Under the pieces are notes generated by a model, which was not told where the DNA came from, ran no database searches, and was given only the letters and a program-made list of their open reading frames with translations. A program made the position numbers and the translations under genes. Source: Kiritimatiellales bacterium (GTDB taxonomy: Bacteria; Verrucomicrobiota; Kiritimatiellia; Kiritimatiellales; Tichowtungiaceae). Taken from it: a stretch of DNA of 64,000 nucleotides. The stretch lies in NCBI GenBank assembly GCA_041656295.1, contig JBBADV010000011.1, forward strand, positions 1 through 64,000, given 5' to 3'. Position 1 is the first letter of the stretch, and every line of letters begins with the position of its first letter. Shown here piece after piece: positions 1 to 7,529 of the stretch.

Positions 1-683
1 ACTTTGACCGGTTCAGATTCTGCCATCAGATTAAACAGGTCAAAATAATGACAGCATTTTTCAACCATTGTACCGCCGGAATATTCTGAAAACTTATTCC
101 ATTCCTCCCATTTATTCAAAAACGGGCGGCGATGCTCCATGATATACATCATCTTTATATCGCCAGCGGTTTTCCGCTCTTTTAATTCATCCAGCAGCAC
201 CTGATAAACCGGTTTAAAACGGTATTCCAGGCCGATGAAAAATACTTTCTCATAATCGCGTGCCAGCTCAGAAATTTTCCAGGCATCCTGCAGCGAAGCG
301 GAAATCGGTTTTTCAAGTAAAATATGTTTTTTAGATTTGCAGACCTTTTTCACAACATCAAGATGTGTGTAATTCGGGCTGCTGATAATCATAGAATCGG
401 AGTTTTTATCCGCACAGGCTTCATCCAATGACGAATAAATTTTTACGCCGGAAAGTTTGGGATGAAGTTGTAAACAATACTCTATGCTAGCCGGATTCGG
501 GTCGTAAATTCCAACAACATCCGCCTCACCGACGGCTTCAATCGTCGTGATGTGCTCCGCCCCCATACAGCCGGCACCGATAATTGCAATCTGCGGGCGT
601 TTCAAATTCGAATTGCCGTCTTCGCGGCCCCAAACAATCGAAAGGTCAAGCTCTAACGGAATATACGGCTTCTTCTCATTCAT
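1..683 (-). CDS. Gfo/Idh/MocA-family oxidoreductase, 3' end outside window
   Basis: NAD(P)-dependent sugar or cyclitol dehydrogenase family, probably cytoplasmic. Reading from ATG at 683, the first 227 residues are visible. There is a Rossmann motif GAGCMG around residue 37, the segment SSPNYTHLD, and the family hallmark LLEKPIS, whose Lys-Pro forms part of the active site. The gene is cut by the window edge; family members are usually 330-400 residues. The start is supported by AAGGAGAT seven bases before ATG. A LacI-type operator half-palindrome lies 136 bp upstream, so sugar-dependent control is plausible. The sulfatases further along on the same strand suggest a carbohydrate role. The substrate cannot be told from sequence. 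Confidence 0.9.
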   Translation of the reverse strand, partial: MNEKKPYIPLELDLSIVWGREDGNSNLKRPQIAIIGAGCMGAEHITTIEAVGEADVVGIYDPNPASIEYCLQLHPKLSGVKIYSSLDEACADKNSDSMIISSPNYTHLDVVKKVCKSKKHILLEKPISASLQDAWKISELARDYEKVFFIGLEYRFKPVYQVLLDELKERKTAGDIKMMYIMEHRRPFLNKWEEWNKFSEYSGGTMVEKCCHYFDLFNLMAESEPVK

Positions 684-1276
684 AACGATCTATCTCCTTA
701 AACAAAACATTTCATTAATCTTTTAATTTACCGCGGATGCCTGCCGCCGGTTCAGATTTTATTTTTAATATTTTTCAAAAGGATAACCTAGCTTTCTGCG
801 CGATAAACTGTTTTTTATGTTAATCGTTTTACCTTAACGCGATGGAGATATATTGTACCGCAAATTATGCGCTGGTGATATCCGGCAGCTCAGAGGAGAT
901 ATCCTTAAATTGCTGATGAATATTTTGGAACCGGCACAGAAAATAAAAAACAATTCTAAGTTTTATAGATTCCCGATTTATTCAACTTTACCCAAAAAAG
1001 AGTTCATAAATTCGTTTTCGTCTTCCGGGAGAGCCGCTGTTTCTTTGCTGGAATGATCCGCATACCAAAAGCGCTAAGGAGCATGGATTCTAACCGCCCG
1101 GGCATCGGGATAATTTATCCGGAATTAAACGCGGATCGGGTAAAAAGACTCGCTGCAGGCAGGCAGCAAAAAGTGTCAAATGACACGAAGCAGGAGATTT
1201 ATATCACCTTTGGGGCGGGTAAAACTCAACGTTTTTTAATTGCCAATGGCACTGTTGCTCTGCGGCTAGAGCATTT
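684..1276. other. Long spacer without a recognisable gene
   Basis: About 590 bp between the oxidoreductase and the dispersed repeat. It holds the operator at 819-832. Short open frames exist on both strands (853-1056 and 1053-1340 on plus, a 31-codon minus frame ending at about 979), but none has a ribosome binding site with recognisable protein content. They read as chance or as decayed sequence. Confidence 0.5.
819..832. promoter_or_regulatory. LacI-type operator, GTTAATCGTTTTAC
   Basis: Imperfect palindrome matching the series found at 4643, 6268, 12595, 15766 and 23251. It lies 136 bp before the ATG of the minus-strand Gfo/Idh gene. Assignment as a LacI-family site rests on the shared consensus and on the three LacI genes in the window. 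Confidence 0.5.
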
Positions 1277-1618
1277 TAAATTAATGTATAGCCGCAAAAA
1301 CGCGCAAAAATCGCCAAATAATTATGGGCCGAATGATTGATAAACCGCAGAACGCACTGAGAACTTTTCAACTCTCAACTGTAAACTGAAAACCCTGAAT
1401 ACGGAACGCGGCGAGGGCGCCGCGTCTACTGCTCTGCCGCTCTGCTAATCCCTGAATGCCTGATGCTTTCTGCAGAACTTCCGTGTGTGTTGTGAATCCC
1501 GTGGTTTAAATATCTGCGTTCATCTGCGTTATCTGCGGATTTCCCAAGGCAGGCAAAGATGCCTGCGATACATTACACTTTTGTGTGTTTTTTGTGACTA
1601 TAATTTTTCTTAATACGC
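1277..1618. repeat. Dispersed intergenic repeat, copy A (uninterrupted)
   Basis: About 340 bp that recur with scattered substitutions at 26597-26938. It contains a GCGGCG/CGCCGC hairpin near 1410 and a GCAGGCA-AAGA-TGCCTGC hairpin at 1549-1566. Both copies end just past the stop codon of a minus-strand gene. Copy A carries the undisturbed sequence TAAATTAA (1277-1284), which is the exact target that the insertion sequence duplicated in copy B. Copy A has an extra tandem unit CGCGCAAAAA near 1300. Confidence 0.9.
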
Positions 1619-1630
1619 TCTAAACTGTAA

Positions 1631-2992
1631 TTATTCATAAATCCATTTATGCCGCCACGGGTCAGACGTTTCCGTCTGAAACGCTTTCAGCTTTTCACAG
1701 TATTCTGCAACCTGTTCAGCATATTCCGGATCTCCGGCGAGGTTATTAATTTCATCCGGATCGTTTTCCAGATTATATAATTCAAACCGCGGACGATGCA
1801 GATAGTCGTTAACCTTCCGGACACCGAATGTTTCATGTCCGCCCTGGATTGCGGCCTGCCACGATGCCGAGTGCCATAAATCAGTCGAACTTGGATAGGT
1901 TAGCGGATGCGCAATGTTCCAGATGAATTTATATTTTTTCGAACGGATAATCCGCATCGGGTAATAATTTGTCACTTCGTGGAATGTATGGGCGGCAAAA
2001 ACTTCTTCGCGCCAGTTCTCGGGAGATGTTTCTTCAATTATATTCCGGAATGACATGCCGTGAAATTCCTTTGAATCCTCCGGCAGTGCGCCGGCGAAAT
2101 CAAGAATCGTTGGGGTAAGATCAACCCATGAAACCAGTGCGTCGCAGGCTATGCCGGTCTCTTTTTGTTGCGGAGCTTTAACAATGCACGGCAGCTGCAT
2201 GCCCGGATCGTACAATGTTGTTTTCGATGCCGGGAAGGCGGCACCGTTGTCAGAAATATAGATGATCAGTGTGTCGTCATATTTCCCTTCTTCTTTCAGA
2301 ATTTCGATTAACCGTCCGATACCGCGGTCGAGACGTGAAATGGATTGATAGTATTGCGCCAGCTCTGCGCGCACCTCCGGAAGATCGCTCAAGAACGGGG
2401 GCACTATCACTTCGTCAGCTGTATAAAACCGCTCTGTGTCGCCAGGATAGGCCTCCGCTGGATTTCCGAACCGGTTCGGTTTATATGGACTGCTCTCGTC
2501 GACATTCACGCAGCGGTGCGGATTGAATGAACACCAGTAAAGGAAGAACGGTTCGCCGCCGGAAATGAACTCACGGCACGCCTCCGCCAGCGCAATATCA
2601 TTGCGGTCTAAATGATTTTCCGGCAGATTAAAATCGAACGGGAAAAGATTTTCCGGAGAAAAATGTTTTTTTCCGGCACGTCCGGTACGGTACCCGGCGG
2701 ACTGCATACGCGCCGGCAGCGAGACCACGGAATCAAAACAGGAAAAATGATGCTGTGCATGCGAAAGTCCGTAGGTTCCGTTGGTGTGATTATGAATACC
2801 GGTGAGGATAGCAGAACGGCTCGGAGAACTGGATGCTGAGGTACAGAATGCATTTGTAAAACGCGTACCGTCTGCCGCAAGTGCATCAAGATGCGGGGTG
2901 TCGATAGCCGGATTTCCGTAACAGCCAAGCGACTCACGGCCGTGGTCGTCTGATACCATTAATACAATATTATATTTTTTTTTCTGTTTCAT
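1631..2992 (-). CDS. Sulfatase, N-sulfoglucosamine sulfohydrolase-like
   Basis: Alkaline-phosphatase-fold sulfatase of 453 residues that hydrolyses sulfate esters or sulfamates of sugars. The formylglycine motif is serine-type: S55-S-P-S-R59 followed by SAILTG, so activation would need an anSME-type maturase, not seen here. Asp15-Asp16 near the N-terminus and the ISDNG segment supply metal ligands. The stretch NGTYGLSHAQHHF after the motif resembles human SGSH, hence the subfamily call. No signal peptide is visible, which points to cytoplasmic desulfation of imported oligosaccharides. The next minus-strand gene upstream is another sulfatase, 58 bp away, so co-transcription is likely. The exact substrate is unknown. 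Confidence 0.9.
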   Translation of the reverse strand: MKQKKKYNIVLMVSDDHGRESLGCYGNPAIDTPHLDALAADGTRFTNAFCTSASSSPSRSAILTGIHNHTNGTYGLSHAQHHFSCFDSVVSLPARMQSAGYRTGRAGKKHFSPENLFPFDFNLPENHLDRNDIALAEACREFISGGEPFFLYWCSFNPHRCVNVDESSPYKPNRFGNPAEAYPGDTERFYTADEVIVPPFLSDLPEVRAELAQYYQSISRLDRGIGRLIEILKEEGKYDDTLIIYISDNGAAFPASKTTLYDPGMQLPCIVKAPQQKETGIACDALVSWVDLTPTILDFAGALPEDSKEFHGMSFRNIIEETSPENWREEVFAAHTFHEVTNYYPMRIIRSKKYKFIWNIAHPLTYPSSTDLWHSASWQAAIQGGHETFGVRKVNDYLHRPRFELYNLENDPDEINNLAGDPEYAEQVAEYCEKLKAFQTETSDPWRHKWIYE

Positions 2993-3050
2993 ATAAGGAT
3001 TTTTTCTGTTTTCTGTTCACGCTTTTATAAAATAGCTATCGCAAAATCGT

Positions 3051-4565
3051 TTACGTGCGAACGGTGTCTTTTATTTCCGACCAGCGTGCTCCATATTTTT
3101 GCAGACGTACCACCGGATCATCTTTCTCGTTTTCCCGGCGCGGAGCATCCTCCGCCCAGGTATAAACACGGCACGTATTCTCGCGATATGTCTTTATCCG
3201 TTCCGCCATTTCCGAACGAACGTCCTGATAATCCGGATGTCTGAACAGATTGTTCAGTTCGCCGGGATCATTTTTGCAGTCATACAACTCGCCGTCATCC
3301 GGCATGGTGTCGTAATGCACAAACCGGAACTGACCGTCGCGCACAGCATAAACTGCTTCCTGCGGCGGCACAAATTCCCACTCGCAGATAGTAAATTCGC
3401 GTCCGGCACTTTCGCCGCGAATGGCCGGCATCACTGAAACACCGTCGATGCCGGCTTCGTTTTCGATGCCGGCAAGATCGGTCAGCGTCGGATAGAAATC
3501 CGTGTTTTCAATGATCGCTTCGCAGATTTTTCCTTGCGGCACGCCGGGGCCGGCCAGAATGAACGGAATGCGGTGAATCGATTCGTAGATCCCCAGATTT
3601 TTAAGCGTCAGGCCGTGCTCGCCGGCGAAATCGCCGTGGTCGGCGGTGTACACAATCACCGTATTCTCAAGCTCGCCCTGCTCTTCGATTTTCTTGAGCA
3701 CCTCGCCGATTGCCTCGTCCAGCATGGTAATCAGCGTAAAGTGCGCCGCCATCTGTTCGCGCAGCTCGGCGCTATCGACTGAACGGAACGGATAGCCGGA
3801 GCCCTGCGCCGCGTTCACATAGTTGCGCTGAAACTCCGGTTTGCCTTCGAATTTGCGTTCCAAATAATCGACGGCGCTGTCCGGCAGCGAAAGCGTTTCC
3901 GGATTATAGTCATGCGCCCGCGACGCCGGCGGCGAATAGGGATTATGCGGCCGCTGGAAACTGACCTTCAGGAAAAACGGTTTGTTCAAATCGCGCTGCT
4001 CAAGGAACTCGACGCCCTTGCGCCCCGTCCACGCTTCCAGCGAAAACTCTTCCGGCAGCTCGCTGATAAACGCGCGGTCGCCCCAACCCGGATGCCCCGG
4101 CACAATTCCGCCGTGGTCATACAAATCGGCAATGCCGGCTTCGACCAGATCGTTAAAATAGTGGCACGACTGCGGATTACAGGCCTCTGCGTCGCACAAA
4201 TCCGACAGGCGTAAAAACCCAAATCCGGCGTGCACCCAGCTCAGCGGCAGATGCGCCTTGCCGACCATGCCGGTTTCATAGCCGTGCTGCCGGAACAGGC
4301 GCGCCACGTTCGGTGCATCGCTATGCAAATCGCGGACAAAATTGCCGGAAATTCCGTGTGTCTTCACCTGCTGCCCGGTTAAAAACGTACTGCGCGACGG
4401 CGCGCTGACGGGGTTGTTGGCATAGGCTCGGCTAAACACAACACCCTTTTTGGCCACGCGGTCGAGGTTCGGCGTTCTCACATCCGGATGCCCGGCAATT
4501 CCCATGCAGTTCGCGTTGTGCTGATCGCTCATCAGCCATAAAATATTCACTTTTTTCTTACTCAT
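3051..4565 (-). CDS. Sulfatase (type I, serine-type formylglycine motif)
   Basis: 504-residue arylsulfatase-family hydrolase. Asp14-Gln15 and a later TADHGDFAGEHG supply metal and catalytic positions, and the activation motif is S54-A-P-S-R58 followed by STFLTG. No signal peptide is seen, so it is probably cytoplasmic. The C-terminal part has the usual ELYDCKNDPGELNNLF segment near the end of complete sulfatases. SD-like AGGTGA precedes ATG 4565. A perfect palindrome GTTAACCGGTTAAC lies 78 bp upstream, so this gene and the next sulfatase probably form one LacI-regulated transcript. The type of sulfated sugar is not determined by the sequence. Confidence 0.93.
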   Translation of the reverse strand: MSKKKVNILWLMSDQHNANCMGIAGHPDVRTPNLDRVAKKGVVFSRAYANNPVSAPSRSTFLTGQQVKTHGISGNFVRDLHSDAPNVARLFRQHGYETGMVGKAHLPLSWVHAGFGFLRLSDLCDAEACNPQSCHYFNDLVEAGIADLYDHGGIVPGHPGWGDRAFISELPEEFSLEAWTGRKGVEFLEQRDLNKPFFLKVSFQRPHNPYSPPASRAHDYNPETLSLPDSAVDYLERKFEGKPEFQRNYVNAAQGSGYPFRSVDSAELREQMAAHFTLITMLDEAIGEVLKKIEEQGELENTVIVYTADHGDFAGEHGLTLKNLGIYESIHRIPFILAGPGVPQGKICEAIIENTDFYPTLTDLAGIENEAGIDGVSVMPAIRGESAGREFTICEWEFVPPQEAVYAVRDGQFRFVHYDTMPDDGELYDCKNDPGELNNLFRHPDYQDVRSEMAERIKTYRENTCRVYTWAEDAPRRENEKDDPVVRLQKYGARWSEIKDTVRT

Positions 4566-4642
4566 TCTGGTTCTTCACCTTTGGTTCAAAAATTGAACGC
4601 GTGTTATCGCACAGTTTTCGAACGGCTTCGACTTAAAAAGTA

Positions 4643-4656
4643 GTTAACCGGTTAAC
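4643..4656. promoter_or_regulatory. LacI-type operator, perfect palindrome GTTAACCGGTTAAC
   Basis: 14-bp perfect palindrome, the best match to the operator series in this window, placed 78 bp before the 3051-4565 sulfatase. The stop codon of the broken sulfatase upstream (4652-4654) falls inside the operator, so the shortened gene now ends in the promoter of its neighbour. Confidence 0.75.
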
Positions 4657-5337
4657 ATTGACGCAATTCTTCGCGCAAAACCTCCAACGCCGGATAGCGC
4701 CCGCTCCACGCCAGCCACGGTTTTTCGGCACCGGCGTGCCTGCGGACGAACTCGATGCCGCGGTCCATGATCCAGCCATCCATCTGGTCTTTTTCGCCGA
4801 ACACAGATTTGCCGAACGTAACGCCAAGCGTGCGTTCTTCCACGCGCCGCACCAGATCGCGATAGAACCGGTCCAGCAGACCCTGCAGGTTTAAATGCTC
4901 CGTATAGGCACTGGCGCGCAAAAAGGCATTGGAACATTTACCGGCGGTTTCCACGGCATCGGTAAACCCGAATTTACGAAGCAGCGGCGCGCTCAGCGGT
5001 AGCTCCGTATCGTGACGCCAGAAAAGATGCAGCTTACCGCGCACACCGGTTTCATAGCCGGCATCGCGCACCGCGCGCACCATATTCGGCGTGTCCGGCC
5101 ACAAATTATAGGTGGGATTAATCACACACCCGTGCTGATGCACATACAAACCAGTAAACAGCGAAATCCGCGCCGGCACGCACACCGGCGCTTGCGTGAC
5201 AACATTGCGGAACAAAACCCCGTCTTCCGATAACCGGTCGAGCGCCGGCGTTTTAACCTCCGGATGTCCCAACCACGACAGGCAATCCGCGCGCATCTGG
5301 TCATAAAGATAAACACAATGGACGGACGTTTTTTCAT
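4652..5337 (-). pseudogene. Sulfatase pseudogene: N-terminal frameshift and loss of the C-terminal half
   Basis: The natural start is ATG 5337 (MKKRPSIVFI). The frame then breaks by one base near 5305 before the continuation DQMRADCLSWLGHP, which opens the second frame at 5296. The cysteine-type activation motif CVPAR (Cys39 of the second frame) is present. After AEKPWLAW, where complete sulfatases continue for about 250 residues, the reading jumps to a short tail RYPALEVLREELRQC that looks like a normal sulfatase C-terminus. So both ends are kept and the middle is missing. With the frameshift it cannot give a working enzyme. It was probably a third member of the sulfatase unit. Confidence 0.82.
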
Positions 5338-5396
5338 GAGTGGGTTTTCCGGCAAGGGGCTGCCATTCGGCGCCTGTTTCGATTCCTATTAAAACA

Positions 5397-5424
5397 AATT
5401 CCCGGCGGAACCGCCGGGAATTTT
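5397..5424 (-). terminator. Rho-independent terminator of the PEP-CTERM gene
   Basis: Two perfect 12-bp arms AATTCCCGGCGG / CCGCCGGGAATT separated by two bases. On the minus strand the stem is followed by TTGTTTTAAT. It lies 38 bp after the stop of the gene at 5462-6130. Confidence 0.8.
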
Positions 5425-5461
5425 ATGCCGGCAAATGCCGGCTCAACCCATCGACGCAAGG

Positions 5462-6130
5462 TTAGAGTTTACGCCGCGCAATGAATGCTCCGACAAGCCC
5501 GATAAGCAGCAACGCCAGCGAGCCCGGCTCCGGAATGGTTTCAATCGTCAGCACCGGCCACATACCTTGATTATCAGATTCTTTCGTCGCAAAATTGTAG
5601 CCACTAGCAGGGGTGGTATTGTCATATCCATCCACTTGCGCACGAAATACAATATGGCTCATTCCGTTTTCATATGCCTCGTTAATTGCCTCCACCAATT
5701 GTTCGTTCGACAACTGGTATTTTCCATTTGTTTCCGCATTTTCCGGCGTCAGGAATTGTTCGACTGAAAAATTCGCTGTTGCGGAATAATCGCTCAGCTC
5801 AACCGTGCCGTTATTTTTAAAGAAAACATCAATTCTTACATTGCTCACTGGTGTGCCGACAACTCCCCGAAGAAACCACTGTACACTGGCGAAGCTGACG
5901 ATTTCATCTGCTGTCAACGCCGGCAGTTCAAATATAAAAGCGCCGGCAAACAGATTTTTATTATTCGGCCCATCAGTCACCTGTATATTATTTTTAGTCG
6001 CATCCAGATTATCGGCGGTGCCGGTTCCCCCATAATCCGAAAACCGGGCATCATCAGAGGGATAAATAAGCGCCGCCTGCACTGAAGCGACGACGAATGC
6101 TGCTGCCAGAATATATTTTATATACTTCAT
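5462..6130 (-). CDS. PEP-CTERM sorted secreted protein
   Basis: Exported protein of about 222 residues. The start at 6130 (MKYIKYILAAAF) is preferred over an upstream ATG because AAGGAGAACAAA precedes it and a signal peptide begins there. The C-terminus IPEPGSLALLLIGLVGAF-IARRKL is a canonical PEP-CTERM signal: PEP motif, transmembrane helix, basic tail. Such proteins are processed by an exosortase and sent to the cell surface or matrix. The body contains YENGMSHIVFR and NNKN-FAG, both shared with the protein at 11084-11737, so the two are paralogues of unknown fold, perhaps a beta-sandwich. An operator lies 138 bp upstream and a terminator downstream, so it is probably transcribed alone. Confidence 0.85.
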   Translation of the reverse strand: MKYIKYILAAAFVVASVQAALIYPSDDARFSDYGGTGTADNLDATKNNIQVTDGPNNKNLFAGAFIFELPALTADEIVSFASVQWFLRGVVGTPVSNVRIDVFFKNNGTVELSDYSATANFSVEQFLTPENAETNGKYQLSNEQLVEAINEAYENGMSHIVFRAQVDGYDNTTPASGYNFATKESDNQGMWPVLTIETIPEPGSLALLLIGLVGAFIARRKL

Positions 6131-6267
6131 TTTGTTCTCCTTTTCCTTTCTTGCGTTTTTCAATCTGGATGATTGATGCGCTGGTTCCTCAATCTGCTTT
6201 CAATACACCTCTTTACTACATAGCTTCGAGCATACACCCGATTGTTCAGGGCAAAATTTCTTTTTTT

Positions 6268-6281
6268 GTTAACCGTTTAAC
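6268..6281. promoter_or_regulatory. LacI-type operator, GTTAACCGTTTAAC
   Basis: Identical to the site at 12595-12608. It lies 138 bp before the PEP-CTERM gene start and just 3' of the UroD-like gene, so it most likely controls the former. Confidence 0.65.
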
Positions 6282-6351
6282 GTCGCGGTGTTTCATTGGT
6301 TTTTTTATTTTGTCGGCGTGCCGGCATAACGCTCACCCAATTTTTTCCTGA

Positions 6352-7500
6352 TTAAAACCGGTCTCTCTGCCGGACAAATTCGTCGAGCAGCGCCATAAAG
6401 TTTTCATATTTTGTTCCATAAGCGATGGAGTGGCTCGGGCCGAGGATAAAACCGGGGAAGCCATCCGCCTCTTCAAAACAACTGCGGACTGTTTTTCTAA
6501 CATCGTCCGGCGTGCCTTCAATCAGCACTTCAAGCGGCACCGCGCCCCAGACACTGAGGCGGTCGTTGGATTTTTTGCGAAGCGCGGAAATCGACATCGC
6601 CGAGGTGGTCTGAATGGACTGGTAGCCGTCGATGCCGGCTTCGATGAACAGATCCAGCAGCGGCAGCGTGTTGCCGCAGTTGTGCATGACCACCTGCTGG
6701 CAGAATTTGCGCATGTGCTGCAGGCGGGCTTTGAGATATGGCAGGCACTGCTCGCGGAACATGTCCGGCGACATCAGCGGGCCGTTGGTGCCGGCCATAT
6801 CGCGTTCGATCAAAATGCCGTCCGCCCACGGGCGGATGGTGTATTGATCCACAGCGTTCTGCTGAAACAGCAGTTGAGCATTGCACGCCTGCATCACTTC
6901 CGGATAGAGCGCCATGGTCATCAGCGCGTTGACGGTGCCGTCGAGCGGCGTATACGAAACGCACTCGAAATTGCCAAGCATCATATAGCGCTCATCGCCG
7001 AGCTGTTCCGCCAGATAGTCCATCAGTTCAAATTCAGACGGATCGGGAACTGGCGGCAGTTCGCGGGATGCATATTCCTCTACCTGGTGCTCTTTGAACG
7101 AGGTGTCGTCCGGAAAAAACATCACATCATTTGCTCCCGGCTCAAGCTTCCAGACGCCTTTGCGCGCGTCGTCCCGATAGGTGTTGGCATCAATTCGGCG
7201 CGGCGGATTTTCGGGCGTATGCCCTTTCGGCGGCACGCGCACGGCTTCTTTGGTGGTGACCAGATCGACGCAATCGAGCTTGCGGTAGAAGTCGACGATG
7301 TCCTGCTTGGCGGCATCAACCGCTTCGTCGCGCCGCCCTTCCCACATGGCGCGCTGCCATTCCGGCTTATTCCGCAAAATCGTTTTGCGGCCGATTACTT
7401 TGGAAATAATGTCGTGATCGGCAAAATAAAGCCCCAGCGGCGTTTTATCGACCGGCTGTTTGTTAATCGCTGCTTTTACGCGCTCTTTTGGATTCATCAT
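6352..7500 (-). CDS. Uroporphyrinogen decarboxylase (URO-D) superfamily protein
   Basis: 382-residue cytoplasmic TIM-barrel protein of the URO-D / methylcobamide methyltransferase superfamily. It begins NPKERVKAAINKQPVDKTPLG, and has VVMHNCGNTLPLLDLFIEAGIDGYQSIQ and VWGAVPLEVLIEGTPDDV, the usual C-terminal barrel segments. In PVC bacteria such paralogues cluster with sugar-catabolism genes and are not heme enzymes. A possible zinc-ligand His-x-Cys (MHNCG) resembles corrinoid methyltransferases. It lies between the GH39-like enzyme and a PEP-CTERM gene on the same strand. A decayed paralogue is at 48301-48586. The two adjacent ATGs (7500, 7497) follow GAAGGGA. The function is not known. Confidence 0.85.
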   Translation of the reverse strand: MMNPKERVKAAINKQPVDKTPLGLYFADHDIISKVIGRKTILRNKPEWQRAMWEGRRDEAVDAAKQDIVDFYRKLDCVDLVTTKEAVRVPPKGHTPENPPRRIDANTYRDDARKGVWKLEPGANDVMFFPDDTSFKEHQVEEYASRELPPVPDPSEFELMDYLAEQLGDERYMMLGNFECVSYTPLDGTVNALMTMALYPEVMQACNAQLLFQQNAVDQYTIRPWADGILIERDMAGTNGPLMSPDMFREQCLPYLKARLQHMRKFCQQVVMHNCGNTLPLLDLFIEAGIDGYQSIQTTSAMSISALRKKSNDRLSVWGAVPLEVLIEGTPDDVRKTVRSCFEEADGFPGFILGPSHSIAYGTKYENFMALLDEFVRQRDRF

Positions 7501-7529
7501 TCCCTTCTCTCTGTATTATTAAAACTCAT

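Noticed and set aside
853..1340. Two short plus-strand open frames (67 and 95 codons) in the first spacer.
   Set aside because: No ribosome site, no recognisable family, odd composition; the second runs into the dispersed repeat, which is non-coding at its other copy.
1277..1618. The dispersed repeat as a CRISPR or tandem array.
   Set aside because: Only two distant copies are present, with no regular spacers and no cas genes.
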